Of a stretch of 64,000 nucleotides of DNA, positions 35,037-45,829 are shown one piece after another. Position numbers and translations under genes: made by a program. Source of the stretch: Halomonas sp. (GTDB lineage: Bacteria > Pseudomonadota > Gammaproteobacteria > Pseudomonadales > Halomonadaceae); contig NZ_JAJUFQ010000006.1 of assembly GCF_029263665.1 (NCBI RefSeq), forward strand, positions 186,001 to 250,000, written 5' to 3'. The notes beneath the pieces are model-generated. The model made no database searches. It was not told where the DNA came from and worked only from the letters and a program-made list of their open reading frames with translations. Each line of letters starts with the position of its first letter. Positions within the stretch are counted from its first letter, which is position 1.

Positions 35037-36305
35037 TCACCAACGACGACGCTTGAGGCGCTGGAGTTCGCTGTTGAGCTGGGCCATCGCATCGGCACCG
35101 CTCTGTTCACCGGACAGGACCTGGTGAACGCTATTGAAGAAGCCATTGGTCACTCGGCCGTACTTGTCCATCGTGACAGAGGAAGGGCGGGCAACAGCAT
35201 TCAGGAAGGTGTCGTAAAGCGTACCGAAGAAGGGCACGGCGGCGAGGACTTCTTCATCTTTGTACAGGGCAGGTATGGTCGGATTGTAGGAAGCCTCTAT
35301 TGCACGGCGCTTCTGCTCATCTTCCGATGTCAGGTAAGCCACCAGGTCAGCGGCAAGCTCAGGGTTCTCGGAATAGCGCGATACCGCCAGGTTCCAGCCG
35401 CCGAGCGCTGCGGCACTTGCGCCATCCGGGCCATGGGGCAACTGGCTGACACCGACCTTGTCCTTGACATCACTGCTATCACTCTGGGACAGGGCCCAGG
35501 CATAGGGCCAGTTGCGCATGAATACCGCATTGCCAGCCTGGAACATGCCGCGAGCTTCTTCTTCGGTGTAGTTGAGCACGCCATCCGGACTGATGCTGCC
35601 GATCCAACTGGCGGCCAGGTCCAGGGCGGCGGCGGCCTGGGGGTTGTCGATGGTGATGTCACCCTCGTCATCGACAATGGTGCCGCCACCGTAGCTGTCT
35701 ACCCATTCCAGTGCGTTGCAGGTCAGGCCTTCATAGGCTCGCCCCTGGAAGACATAGCCCCACATCTTGCCATTGCCCGCTTCGCGTTCTGCGGCCTGAA
35801 TCCTGGTTGCGATGTCAGTGAGCTCTTCCCAGGTCTGCGGCACATCGAAGCCATATTGCTCCAGCAGGTCCTTGCGGTAGTAGAGTACGCCAGCATCGGT
35901 GAACCAGGGCATTGCCACCAGCCGATCATCCACCGTGTTATTGGCGATGATGGTCTCGAAATGACCTGCTCCAGCATCTTCGCCAAGCAATTCATTGAGA
36001 TCTGCGAGATGGTTGGCCAGAAGTCCTGGCCACACGACATCAACCTGCATCACGTCGATGTCACCGGACTGGGCAGAAAGGACCTGTTGATAGAGTGACA
36101 GGCGCTCAGTAGAGGAATTGGGGGTGGTGACCACATCGACGCGATGGCCGGTGTCTTTTTCCCAGGCGGCCACGGCCTGTTTGCATAAGGTCAACTCGGT
36201 ACCCACGGCACCGCAGGAAATGGTCAGGTCGGCGTCTTCCTGGGCCTGGGCCAGACCGCAGAGACTGGCTAGTGCAAGAGTGGCGTAGAGTGGCGTTTTG
36301 CGCAT
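35037..36305 (-). CDS. ABC sugar-binding protein (first copy, ThuE/AglE type), operon head
   Basis: 422 residues. A signal peptide (MRKTPLYATLALASLCGLAQA) is cleaved near residue 21. The mature domain has LTISCGAVGTELTLC, DVMQVDVVWPGLLANHLADL, VFQGRAYEGLTCNALEW and LGGWNLAVSRYS. It delivers an alpha-glucoside, probably trehalose or maltose-like, to the permeases. It leads a minus-strand operon: binding protein, two permeases, alpha-glucosidase, ATPase, second binding protein, which is the order of rhizobial aglEFGAK plus one extra gene. A LacI-type palindrome at 36403-36416 and three 19-bp repeats lie in its leader. Confidence 0.94.
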   Translation of the reverse strand: MRKTPLYATLALASLCGLAQAQEDADLTISCGAVGTELTLCKQAVAAWEKDTGHRVDVVTTPNSSTERLSLYQQVLSAQSGDIDVMQVDVVWPGLLANHLADLNELLGEDAGAGHFETIIANNTVDDRLVAMPWFTDAGVLYYRKDLLEQYGFDVPQTWEELTDIATRIQAAEREAGNGKMWGYVFQGRAYEGLTCNALEWVDSYGGGTIVDDEGDITIDNPQAAAALDLAASWIGSISPDGVLNYTEEEARGMFQAGNAVFMRNWPYAWALSQSDSSDVKDKVGVSQLPHGPDGASAAALGGWNLAVSRYSENPELAADLVAYLTSEDEQKRRAIEASYNPTIPALYKDEEVLAAVPFFGTLYDTFLNAVARPSSVTMDKYGRVTNGFFNSVHQVLSGEQSGADAMAQLNSELQRLKRRRW

Positions 36306-36326
36306 GAGGGTACCTCGTTTGTTGTT

Positions 36327-36383
36327 GTACCTGGAGATTTGGCTAGCACCTGGGAATTTGATGAGTACCTGGCGATTTGCTGG
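36327..36383 (-). repeat. Three 19-bp tandem repeats in the binding-protein leader
   Basis: GTACCTGGAGATTTG (36327), GCACCTGGGAATTTG (36346) and GTACCTGGCGATTTG (36365) start exactly 19 bp apart. They lie 22-78 bases upstream of the first binding-protein start codon, so probably within the transcribed leader. Confidence 0.85.
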
Positions 36384-36402
36384 CTAAAGTGTTGGAAACG
36401 AA

Positions 36403-36416
36403 CTTAATCGTTTAAG
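36403..36416. promoter_or_regulatory. LacI-type palindromic operator before the alpha-glucoside operon
   Basis: CTTAATCGTTTAAG has two perfect 5-bp arms (CTTAA and TTAAG) around a CG-centred core, the general form of LacI-family sites. A one-mismatch relative lies 309 bp away, before the porin. Confidence 0.65.
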
Positions 36417-36654
36417 ATTGTCTAGTCGCTAGTTAAATGACAGATAGGTGCCACTGCAATATCGACTTTGGTGTTAAGAAACTTATTCTTGGCGAAGAAA
36501 TCGCTGGGAGAGATGTGATTTAATTCTTTTAACAATATGATTTTATTGCATTTTATGGAATGTTGAATAGGTTTTGGAAGTGGTTTGAAAGCTAATTGCT
36601 AGTAAGTAAACATACGTAAAAATTTTCTTGGCAGGGGTTCTTCAGGGGAAATAG

Positions 36655-38346
<1,692 letters not shown>

Positions 38347-38401
38347 GCTCTGTATGAAAGAGGCCTATCTGCCTAAAGCGTTTCGCGTGTCATCAACCCT
38401 G

Positions 38402-38443
38402 CATGACAAACCGGCGACCCAAAAAGGTCGCCGGTTTGTCATG
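38402..38443. terminator. Long perfect hairpin between convergent porin and hydroxy-acid dehydrogenase genes
   Basis: An 18-bp perfect stem (38402-38419 with 38426-38443) around a CAAAAA loop. No T-run follows, but its position between two convergent genes points to a bidirectional terminator. Confidence 0.85.
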
Positions 38444-38461
38444 TGTTCTTGATATGGCCGC

Positions 38462-39643
38462 TCAGTCGCGTTGACCCGCCACCAGCATGCTGGCCTTCAG
38501 GTCGGCGATGCGTTCGACACCTAACAGGCCGATCGTGCGGTCGATCTCCCGGTGTAGGATATCCAGTGCATGCTCGACCCCTGGCTGGCCTCCAGCCGCC
38601 AAGCCATATAATGTGGTGCGTCCTAGCCACACGGCATCAGCCCCCAGCGCCAATGCCTTGACGACATCCGTGCCGCGCCGGAAGCCGCTGTCGACGAACA
38701 GCTGGCAACGTTGTCCGATGCGCTGCCTGGCTTCTGGCAGGACTTCGACAGGGGAGCAGGCATGGTCGAGCTGGCGCCCGCCATGGTTGGAAAGTACCAG
38801 CGCATCGACGCCCAGGCTGGCAGCCTGCTCGGCTTCATCGGGTGACAGGATGCCCTTGATGATGAGCTTGCCTGGCCAGCGGTCGCGCAGCCAGGCGATG
38901 TCATCCCAGTTGAGCGTCGAGTCCAGTTGCTGGCCAATCACTGCCGAGGCCCCCTGTACGCTTTGCTTTCCAGGGGGAAGCAGGTCGTCCAGGTTCTTGA
39001 AGGTCGGCATACCGTCGGGAATCAGGACATCGGCGATCCAGCGTGGGCGCATGAGCAGGTGCAGCAGATTGCGCAGGGTCGGTTGCATGGGCTTGCGGAA
39101 GTTGCGCAGGTCCCATTCACGGTTACCGTAGATGGCACTGTCGGTGGTGACCACAATGGTCTCGTACTGGGCCGCCTGGCAGCGATCCACCAGTTTTCTG
39201 ACGTAATCCCGATCCCGATAGAAGTAGATCTGCATCCAGGCATTCAGCCCTTCGAGTGCGGCGATGTCCTCCAGTGAGGTGGTGGCGACATTGCTGAGCA
39301 CGAAGGGAATGTTGGCCCTGGATGCTGCCGTGGCCAGCTTGATGTCCCCATCTCTGCTCAGCATGCCGTTGTAACCTGTCGGCCCGATCACCAGCGGCAG
39401 GGCATGTTGCCTGCCCAACAGTGTGGTCGACAGGTCTCGTGGGCCAACCCGGGTCAGCGTTCTTGGCATGAAGCGGTAATCATCGAATACGGCCCGGTTA
39501 TGGTGCAGCGCCCGCTCATCATCGGCCCCTCCCTGCAGGTATTCGAAGACAAAGTTGGGCAAGCGGCGTTGGGCAATACGTTCCAGGTCCTGGATATTGA
39601 GTGCCTTGCGGTAATCGGTTCCTGCATAGCGGCGGCGCTTCAC
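38462..39643 (-). CDS. FMN-dependent alpha-hydroxy acid dehydrogenase (LldD-like)
   Basis: 393 residues of the lactate/mandelate/glycolate oxidase family: FEYLQGGADDERAL, IGPTGYNGML, IIKGILSPDEA with the FMN-binding lysine, and the catalytic histidine in LSNHGGRQLDHA, followed by DSGFRRGTDVVKALALGADAVW. It would oxidise a 2-hydroxy acid (lactate, mandelate or similar) to the keto acid with electrons passed to the respiratory chain or oxygen. The start is GTG with AGGAG upstream. It is divergent from a GntR regulator of a hexuronate locus, which may control it. I cannot fix the substrate. Confidence 0.92.
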   Translation of the reverse strand: MKRRRYAGTDYRKALNIQDLERIAQRRLPNFVFEYLQGGADDERALHHNRAVFDDYRFMPRTLTRVGPRDLSTTLLGRQHALPLVIGPTGYNGMLSRDGDIKLATAASRANIPFVLSNVATTSLEDIAALEGLNAWMQIYFYRDRDYVRKLVDRCQAAQYETIVVTTDSAIYGNREWDLRNFRKPMQPTLRNLLHLLMRPRWIADVLIPDGMPTFKNLDDLLPPGKQSVQGASAVIGQQLDSTLNWDDIAWLRDRWPGKLIIKGILSPDEAEQAASLGVDALVLSNHGGRQLDHACSPVEVLPEARQRIGQRCQLFVDSGFRRGTDVVKALALGADAVWLGRTTLYGLAAGGQPGVEHALDILHREIDRTIGLLGVERIADLKASMLVAGQRD

Positions 39644-39717
39644 GTTGTTCTCCTGCTGAGTCCCAGGCGGCAGTCATAGCACCAAAGTCTAAGGCTTGGG
39701 TGCTTTTTGTTTTTTCA

Positions 39718-39733
39718 CCATACTACCATACTA
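39718..39733. repeat. 8-bp tandem repeat in the dehydrogenase-gntR gap
   Basis: CCATACTA occurs twice in direct succession (39718-39725, 39726-39733), about 55 bases before the GntR start. It may be part of an operator or another chance duplication. Confidence 0.6.
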
Positions 39734-39787
39734 GCCATATCAGAAAGAGGCGGCCACGCCTTAAACCGATCGCATCGAGGGGATGGC

Positions 39788-40525
39788 ATGAATACGACAC
39801 TGCAATCGTTATGGCAGGAGACCCGCGCCAACGATCCGGTCCGTGCGCGGCTCTATCAGGTATTGCGTGAGTCGATCATCAAGATGGTGCTGGTACCGGG
39901 GCAGGCGCTGTCGGAGAAGGAACTGGCCGATATCTTCTCGGTGAGCCGTCAGCCGGTTCGTGAAGCCTTCATACGCCTGTCCGAAGCAGGGCTGGTGGAA
40001 GTCAGGCCACAGCGAGGCACCTTTGTGGTCAAGATCTCGCAGCAAGCGGTGCTCGAGGCCCGCTTCGTGCGGGAGGCCATCGAGGTGGCCATTGTCAGGC
40101 TGGCTGCCAGCAAGGGACTGAGTGCAGAGGTTCTCTTCGAACTCAACGATCTGCTGGCGCGTCAGCGCAGCTGTGTCGAGTTTCAGGATCATGATCGCTT
40201 CTACGGCCTGGATGAAGCGTTCCATCGCACTCTGACCCTGGGCGTCAACCAGCAAGCGGCCTGGAAAGTCGTTGAAGAAGTTCGCGCGCATTTCGACCGG
40301 GTGCGCTATCTGAGCGTTCCCGACAGTACACCGATCGACAAGCTGATCGAGCAGCACGCGCAGATCGTCGCAGCCATCGAGCAGCGCAATGTCGAGGCAG
40401 CAGAGGAGGCCATGTGCACTCACCTGCGTGAGGTGCTCATCTCTCTGCCCGATCTGGTCCAGCGCTTTCCCGAGATGTTCGAAGATCAGCAGACCCAATC
40501 ACTTATCAAGGAAGCGAGCCAATGA
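39788..40525 (+). CDS. GntR-family regulator (FadR/FCD subfamily) of the hexuronate locus
   Basis: 245 residues: an N-terminal winged helix ([55 protein letters not shown]) and a helical FCD ligand domain with metal-binding histidines in [22 protein letters not shown] and [11 protein letters not shown] regulators of this type, such as UxuR and ExuR, sense hexuronates or mannonate-like acids and repress catabolic genes. ATG 39788 follows GAGGGG. Its last bases overlap the ManD gene (ATGA), so it is the first gene of the operon it probably controls. Confidence 0.92.
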   Translation: MNTTLQSLWQETRANDPVRARLYQVLRESIIKMVLVPGQALSEKELADIFSVSRQPVREAFIRLSEAGLVEVRPQRGTFVVKISQQAVLEARFVREAIEVAIVRLAASKGLSAEVLFELNDLLARQRSCVEFQDHDRFYGLDEAFHRTLTLGVNQQAAWKVVEEVRAHFDRVRYLSVPDSTPIDKLIEQHAQIVAAIEQRNVEAAEEAMCTHLREVLISLPDLVQRFPEMFEDQQTQSLIKEASQ

Positions 40526-41733
40526 AGATCGAGCAGGCTTATACCATCGTCACTTCGCCAGGGCGCAATTTCGTGACGCTCAAGATTGTCACTGACGAGG
40601 GTATCTACGGTATTGGTGATGCCACGCTCAATGGCCGTGAACAGGCGGTGGTCGCTTATCTTGACGAGCATGTGATTCCGGCCTTGATCGGCAAGGACGC
40701 CAGTGCCATCGAGGACATCTGGCAATATCTGTATCGCGGTGCCTACTGGCGGCGTGGCCCGGTCACGATGTCGGCCATCGGTGCCGTCGACATGGCGCTG
40801 TGGGATATCAAGGCCAAGGCCGCGAACATGCCGCTATACCAGTTGCTGGGTGGTAGAAGTCGCGAGCGGGTCATGACCTATGCCCACTGTACCGGCAAGG
40901 ATATCGATAGCTGCTTGAGCGAAGTCGAGCGCCACGTTGCGCTGGGCTATCGTGCCGTGCGTGTACAGGCCGGTATCCCCGGTATTCCGACGATCTATGG
41001 GGTGGCCAAGCGTGAAGGTGAGCGCTATGAGCCGGCGGATGCTGACATTCCGGCAGAACATGTGTGGAGCAGCGAGAAATACCTCCATCATGTACCGCAG
41101 CTGTTTGCTGCCGTGCGTGAGCACTTTGGCCATGACCTGCACCTGCTGCACGATGTCCATCACCGCTTGACGCCCATTGAAGCAGCCCGCCTGGGCAAGG
41201 CTGTCGAGCCTTATCACCTGTTCTGGCTGGAAGACTGCGTACCCGCCGAAAACCAGGAAAGTCTGCGCCTGATTCGCGAGCACACCACCACGCCGCTGGC
41301 GATCGGTGAAGTGTTCAACTCGATTCACGATTATCGGGAGATGATCCAGAACCAGTGGATCGACTATATCCGTACGCCGCTGACGCACGGCGGTGGCATC
41401 ACTCATGTGCGCCGTATTGCTGACTTTGCTGCGCTCTATCATATCCGCACTGGCTTCCATGGGCCTACCGACCTGTCGCCTGTATGTCTGGGCGCCGCGA
41501 TTCATTTCGATACCTGGGTGCCCAATTTCGGCATTCAGGAACACATGCCGCATGACGACCTGACCGATCAGGTCTTCCCGCATGACTATCGCTTCGAAGA
41601 TGGCCATTTCCTGGTCGGCGAAGCTCCCGGGCATGGTGTCGACATCGATGAAGAGGCGGCGGCCAAGTATCCCTATCGTCGAGCCAGCCTGCCGGTCAAT
41701 CGGTTGGAGGATGGCACGCTCTGGCATTGGTAG
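40522..41733 (+). CDS. manD: D-mannonate dehydratase family protein (ManD/RspA, enolase superfamily)
   Basis: 403 residues. Enolase-superfamily capping domain, then barrel motifs [27 protein letters not shown] (first metal ligand), [12 protein letters not shown] (second) and [11 protein letters not shown] (third), and a C-terminal [19 protein letters not shown] typical of the ManD/RspA group. ManD converts D-mannonate to 2-keto-3-deoxygluconate; the family includes high-, low- and no-activity members, so true activity is open. It overlaps the GntR gene and is followed by an RspB-like dehydrogenase, the classical rspAB pairing. Confidence 0.92.
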   Translation: MKIEQAYTIVTSPGRNFVTLKIVTDEGIYGIGDATLNGREQAVVAYLDEHVIPALIGKDASAIEDIWQYLYRGAYWRRGPVTMSAIGAVDMALWDIKAKAANMPLYQLLGGRSRERVMTYAHCTGKDIDSCLSEVERHVALGYRAVRVQAGIPGIPTIYGVAKREGERYEPADADIPAEHVWSSEKYLHHVPQLFAAVREHFGHDLHLLHDVHHRLTPIEAARLGKAVEPYHLFWLEDCVPAENQESLRLIREHTTTPLAIGEVFNSIHDYREMIQNQWIDYIRTPLTHGGGITHVRRIADFAALYHIRTGFHGPTDLSPVCLGAAIHFDTWVPNFGIQEHMPHDDLTDQVFPHDYRFEDGHFLVGEAPGHGVDIDEEAAAKYPYRRASLPVNRLEDGTLWHW

Positions 41734-41817
41734 GGGAAAGGAACATTTATTCAGCGCTTCCTTGAGTCATCAATACGGTCACTTCGGCGCACCGAACGAT
41801 TTTCAGGAGTTGGTTTC

Positions 41818-42840
41818 ATGCAAGCATTTCAAGTCAAGGCCCCGCACGATTACGACGTCAGTGAACAGCCAGAGCCGTCTCCCGGGGCAAGGGAAGTGCT
41901 GGTCAATGTCGCTTTCGCCGGTATCTGCGGTTCCGACATGCACATCATTCATGGCGATAACGCTTTTGTGCGTTTTCCGCGCATCACGGGGCATGAGTTT
42001 GCCGGTGTCATCAGTGCTGTCGGTGAAGGTGTCGACCCCGTCCGAATCGGGGAGCGGGTGTGCATCGATCCGGTGGTCAACTGTGGCGAGTGCTATCCAT
42101 GCCGGATAGGGCGGCCCAACGTGTGTACTGCCATGCAGGTCATCGGCGTTCATCGCCATGGCGGTTTTGCCGAGCAGGTCAATGTGCCGGCCGCCAATGC
42201 CTACCGTCTGCCGGATACGCTGGACCTGGATGCCGCGGCCCTGGTCGAACCTTATTCCATCGCTGCCAATGTGCTGTCGCGCATGAACCCATATCCAGGG
42301 GACCGCCTGCTGATCATCGGTGCAGGCGTCATCGGCCTGACCATTTTGCAGATGGCCCATGCCATGGGGATAGAAGACGTCATTGTCAGTGACATCCTCG
42401 ACACTCGCCTGGAAACCGCTCGTGCCATGGGTGCCAGCCATGTCATCAACGGCAGTGAGCAGGACCTGGAACAGGCCGTACAGGCCCTGACCTCCGGTGA
42501 AGGCATTCCGCTGATTGCCGATGCTGCCTGTGTTCCTGCCATGCTGCCTGCCATGTTGCGCATGGCCTGCCCAGCAGGGCGCATCGGTCTGCTGGGCTTC
42601 AACCCGACACCCAGCGACCTGAGCCAGCTGGAAGTCATCAAGAAGGAGCTGACACTTGTCGGTTCCCGCCTCAATAACCGCAAGTTCCCTGAAGTGATAG
42701 CGCATATCGAGGCGGGTCGACTGGATCCCAAGGCCTTGATCAGTCATCGGGTTGCGCTTGGCGACATGCCTGAAGCGATCCATATGCTCGACACCACTCC
42801 CGAGAAGGCCCGCAAGGTCCTCGTCGACATCGCCTCCTGA
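41818..42840 (+). CDS. Zinc-dependent sugar-acid/polyol dehydrogenase (RspB-like)
   Basis: 340 residues, medium-chain dehydrogenase. Catalytic zinc site in GICGSDMH and GHEFAGVI; four structural-zinc cysteines in CGECYPCRIGRPNVC; NAD fold GAGVIGLTILQMA. RspB-like enzymes oxidise sugar acids such as idonate, gulonate or galactonate to keto acids. Here the neighbours ManD, UxuA and UxuB suggest a hexonate substrate feeding mannonate or fructuronate metabolism. AGGAG lies eight bases before the ATG. Confidence 0.88.
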   Translation: MQAFQVKAPHDYDVSEQPEPSPGAREVLVNVAFAGICGSDMHIIHGDNAFVRFPRITGHEFAGVISAVGEGVDPVRIGERVCIDPVVNCGECYPCRIGRPNVCTAMQVIGVHRHGGFAEQVNVPAANAYRLPDTLDLDAAALVEPYSIAANVLSRMNPYPGDRLLIIGAGVIGLTILQMAHAMGIEDVIVSDILDTRLETARAMGASHVINGSEQDLEQAVQALTSGEGIPLIADAACVPAMLPAMLRMACPAGRIGLLGFNPTPSDLSQLEVIKKELTLVGSRLNNRKFPEVIAHIEAGRLDPKALISHRVALGDMPEAIHMLDTTPEKARKVLVDIAS

Positions 42841-42850
42841 GGCGTTCGGC

Positions 42851-42893
42851 CAATTGCCAGACCTCAACTGTCAGACCCCTAACTGTCAGACCC
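42851..42893 (+). repeat. 15-bp-period tandem repeat upstream of dctP
   Basis: AACTGTCAGACCC occurs at 42866-42878 and 42881-42893, 15 bp apart. A degenerate earlier copy (CAATTGCCAGACCT) starts near 42851. The array fills the gap between the RspB-like stop and the dctP ribosome site (AAAGGAG). Confidence 0.8.
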
Positions 42894-42913
42894 GATAAGA
42901 AAGGAGCTACGCC

Positions 42914-43894
42914 ATGTTAACAACAACGTTCAAGCGCTTCGTAGCAGGAGCATTGCTGGGCACTGCATTACTCGGTAGCCAGTCATTGCTGGCGGCGGAT
43001 TTCACCCTCAAGTTCGGCCATCTGGCCAACGAGGAGAATATCTGGAACCAGGCAGCGCTCAAGTTCAAGGAACTGGTGGAAGCCAATTCCGATGGGCGCA
43101 TCAAGGTGCAGGTCTTTCCGAATGAGCAATTGGGCAGCGAGATGGATGTCATCAACAGCATCCAGCTCGGTACGGCCGACATGACCATTACCGGAGAAAG
43201 CCTGCAGAACTGGGCGCCCAAGGCCGCCATGATGGCGGTGCCGTACCTGTTCCGTGACGAGGACCATCTGCGCAAGACCGTCGAAAGTGACATTGGCAGC
43301 GAGATCGAGGCGCAGATTACCGAACGTGCTGGCCTGGTGCCTCTGGCCTGGTTCGAACGGGGCCCGCGTGAGCTGACATCCAATCGCCCGATCAAGTCTC
43401 CGGATGATCTCGATGGCCTGCGCCTGCGGGTCCCCAATGTGCCGTTGTTTGTCGATACCTGGGAAGCCATGGGCGCGCGTCCCACCCCGATGGCGTTCTC
43501 TGAAGTGTTCACTTCTCTGCAGCAGAACACCATCGAAGCCCAGGAGAATCCGCTCAGCTTGATCGAGAGCGCCAGCTTCAATGAAGTACAGCAGTACGTG
43601 AACATGACCGACCACGTGCGTAGCTGGATCTATGTGGTGATCGGCAAGGACAAGCTGGATGCCATGCCGGAAGACCTGCAGCAGGTGGTGCGTGATGCCG
43701 CCAGCGAAATGCAGAGCTACGAAGAGCAGTTGTTCAGTGAAGACCAGCAGCGCCTGGAGGCGTCGTTGAAAGAGAAGGGCATGGAGTTTGTCGAGGTGGA
43801 TCAGGCCGCCTTTGCTGAGAAGGCCCGTCCTGCGGTGCTTGATGCGCTTGATGATGAACAGCGTGAGATCTACGACGCCATCCAGGACCTGTAA
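42914..43894 (+). CDS. TRAP transporter solute-binding protein (DctP family)
   Basis: 326 residues with a signal peptide (FKRFVAGALLGTALLGSQSLLA, cleavage near residue 27). DctP signatures are FTLKFGHLANEENIWNQAALKF, VFPNEQLGSEMDVINSIQLG, the ligand arginine region LRLRVPNVPLFVDTWEAMGARPTPMAF (split) and EVFTSLQQNTIEAQENPLSLI. The gene is embedded between sugar-acid dehydratase/dehydrogenase genes, so the cargo is probably a hexuronate or hexonate such as glucuronate, galacturonate or mannonate. AAAGGAG precedes the ATG. Confidence 0.93.
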   Translation: MLTTTFKRFVAGALLGTALLGSQSLLAADFTLKFGHLANEENIWNQAALKFKELVEANSDGRIKVQVFPNEQLGSEMDVINSIQLGTADMTITGESLQNWAPKAAMMAVPYLFRDEDHLRKTVESDIGSEIEAQITERAGLVPLAWFERGPRELTSNRPIKSPDDLDGLRLRVPNVPLFVDTWEAMGARPTPMAFSEVFTSLQQNTIEAQENPLSLIESASFNEVQQYVNMTDHVRSWIYVVIGKDKLDAMPEDLQQVVRDAASEMQSYEEQLFSEDQQRLEASLKEKGMEFVEVDQAAFAEKARPAVLDALDDEQREIYDAIQDL

Positions 43895-43913
43895 TCCCTT
43901 TACGGCAATCGTC

Positions 43914-43944
43914 ACCGGGGTGGACCTCTGGATCTCACCCCGGT
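43914..43944 (+). promoter_or_regulatory. Intercistronic hairpin between dctP and dctQ
   Basis: ACCGGGGTG (43914-43922) pairs with CACCCCGGT (43936-43944), with no T-run. It occupies the same place as the hairpin in the TAXI operon and probably favours binding-protein expression. Confidence 0.6.
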
Positions 43945-43974
43945 ACTCGTCTCCTTTCATGCATGGAGAACCCC

Positions 43975-44544
43975 ATGTCGGATCCCGCACAAGAGATACA
44001 GGAGTCTCTGGAGGTGCTGAACCGCGTCCCGAGACTCAAGGGGCCTCTCGGCAGGTTGGCCGATATACTGGACAAGACCTTGCTGTCGCTTGCGGTGATG
44101 GCTTTGCTCGGCCTGTCGCTCACGGTACTGCTGCAAGTGGCGTCTCGTTTGTTCCTGCCATTCACCATGGCATGGACAGAAGAGCTGACGCGTTATCTGT
44201 TCATTTACATGGTGTCGCTGGGGGCAGGTGTCGTGTTGCATCGCCACCGCAATGTCAACGTCGAACTGTTTCATGGTGCCCTGGGCTTTCGTGGGCGTGC
44301 TGCCTATCTGATGCTGATTTCGATACTGACCGCAGGCTTCACACTGATTGTGCTGCCAGAGGCATGGAAGTATGCCCAGATCGGTGCCTTCCAGACATCA
44401 CCCACCCTGCGTATTCCGATGATCTACATCTTCCTGTCTTCCGTGGTGCTGTTTGCGTCACTGTTTTTCTACAGCGTCATCTGCACACTGGAAGGCTTCA
44501 TCGCTCTGGTGCGCGGTGAACCACTTGATCATGAGGCGTGCTAA
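43975..44544 (+). CDS. TRAP transporter small permease subunit (DctQ family)
   Basis: 189 residues with four membrane helices (about 38-60, 72-92, 112-133 and 152-175) and the conserved MAWTEELTRYLFIYMVSLGAG segment between the first two. GGAGA lies six bases before the ATG at 43975, which I prefer to the ATG at 43963 because that one overlaps the ribosome site. The stop TAA shares one base with the ATG of dctM (TAATG). Confidence 0.92.
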   Translation: MSDPAQEIQESLEVLNRVPRLKGPLGRLADILDKTLLSLAVMALLGLSLTVLLQVASRLFLPFTMAWTEELTRYLFIYMVSLGAGVVLHRHRNVNVELFHGALGFRGRAAYLMLISILTAGFTLIVLPEAWKYAQIGAFQTSPTLRIPMIYIFLSSVVLFASLFFYSVICTLEGFIALVRGEPLDHEAC

Positions 44545-45824
44545 TGGAAATCGCTGTTCTCTTCTCCACGTTTCTGGTCCTGTTGTTGATAGGTCTGCCC
44601 ATCGCTTTCTGCCTGGGAATTTCGTCGCTGGCGTATCTGGTGCTGAGCGGGATTTCGCTGACCATTGTTCCGCAGCGCATGTTCTCTGGTATCGATTCCT
44701 TTGTCCTGTTGTGCATCCCCGGCTTTGTGATGGCGGGGAACCTGATGAATGTGGGCAACATCACCCAGCACATCGTGCGCTTTTCCAATGCCCTGGTAGG
44801 CCATATTCGCGGTGGTCTGGGGCTCGCCAATGTCGGCGGGTCGATGATCTTCAGCGGCATTTCCGGTACCGCCGTCGCCGATGCGGCCAGCATCGGCTCG
44901 GTGATGATTCCGGGCATGGCCAAGTCGGGCTATGACAAGCCCTTTGCCGCAGCAGTGACAGCGGCATCCTCTACCATTGGGCCGATCATTCCTCCCAGCG
45001 TGCCGATGATCATTGTCGGTTCGCTGTCCGGCATCTCCGTCGGACGCATGTTTCTGGCCGGCGCCATTCCTGGCTTGCTGCTCGGCATTGCCATGATGAT
45101 CACCGTCTACTGGCTGGCCATGCGTCGAGGTTATCCCAAGGAAAAACGTGCCACGCTGCGTGAGCTGCTCAAGGAAGGACGCAGTGCCTTCTGGGCACTG
45201 TTGATGACGTTCATCATCCTTTACGGAATCATCGGGGGCCTGTTCACGCCCACGGAAGCCTCCATCGTTGCCAGCCTCTACGCGCTTCTGGTCGGCACCT
45301 TCGTCTACAAGGGCATCAACTGGAGCAACCTGCGCGGCATCCTCGTGGATACCGTGTTGACCTCTGCGTCTCTGATGTTGCTGGTCGGCCTGGCCAACCT
45401 GTTTGGCTGGATATTGACCAGCCAGCAGATTCCGCAACTGCTGGCCGATGGCATCCTGCAGATCAGTGATAACCCCCTTGTGGTCATTCTGATCCTCAAC
45501 CTGATCCTGCTGTTCGTTGGTTCATTCATGGAAACCATTGCCGCCCTGATCATCCTGTTCCCGGCGCTGCTGGGCGTGGCGACAGGCATCGGCATGGACC
45601 CTGTGCACTTTGGCGTGATGGCGGTATTGAATCTGATGATCGGTCTGACGACTCCCCCTGTCGGTGTCTGTCTGTTTGTGGTGTCCGGTATCGGCAAGCT
45701 GCCCATGTTGCGAGTGGCGCGGGCCATCGTTCCCTTCCTGATCTGCAACCTTATCGTGTTGTTGCTGGTGTCCTATGTGCCAGCGATCTCGCTGTGGCTG
45801 CCCAACCTGCTGATGGGAGAATGA
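44544..45824 (+). CDS. TRAP transporter large permease subunit (DctM family)
   Basis: 426 residues and 12 or so helices, with GGSMIFSGISGTAVADAASIG near 95, PPSVPMIIVGSLSGISVG near 155, LFTPTEASIVASLYALLVG near 235 and LTTPPVGVCLFVVSGI near 375. It is the sodium-driven channel subunit paired with the preceding DctQ and DctP. GAGG lies eight bases upstream of the ATG at 44544. Its last codons contain the ribosome site of the next gene (GGGAGAATGA), coupling it to uxuB. Confidence 0.94.
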   Translation: MEIAVLFSTFLVLLLIGLPIAFCLGISSLAYLVLSGISLTIVPQRMFSGIDSFVLLCIPGFVMAGNLMNVGNITQHIVRFSNALVGHIRGGLGLANVGGSMIFSGISGTAVADAASIGSVMIPGMAKSGYDKPFAAAVTAASSTIGPIIPPSVPMIIVGSLSGISVGRMFLAGAIPGLLLGIAMMITVYWLAMRRGYPKEKRATLRELLKEGRSAFWALLMTFIILYGIIGGLFTPTEASIVASLYALLVGTFVYKGINWSNLRGILVDTVLTSASLMLLVGLANLFGWILTSQQIPQLLADGILQISDNPLVVILILNLILLFVGSFMETIAALIILFPALLGVATGIGMDPVHFGVMAVLNLMIGLTTPPVGVCLFVVSGIGKLPMLRVARAIVPFLICNLIVLLLVSYVPAISLWLPNLLMGE

Positions 45825-45829
45825 TCGCC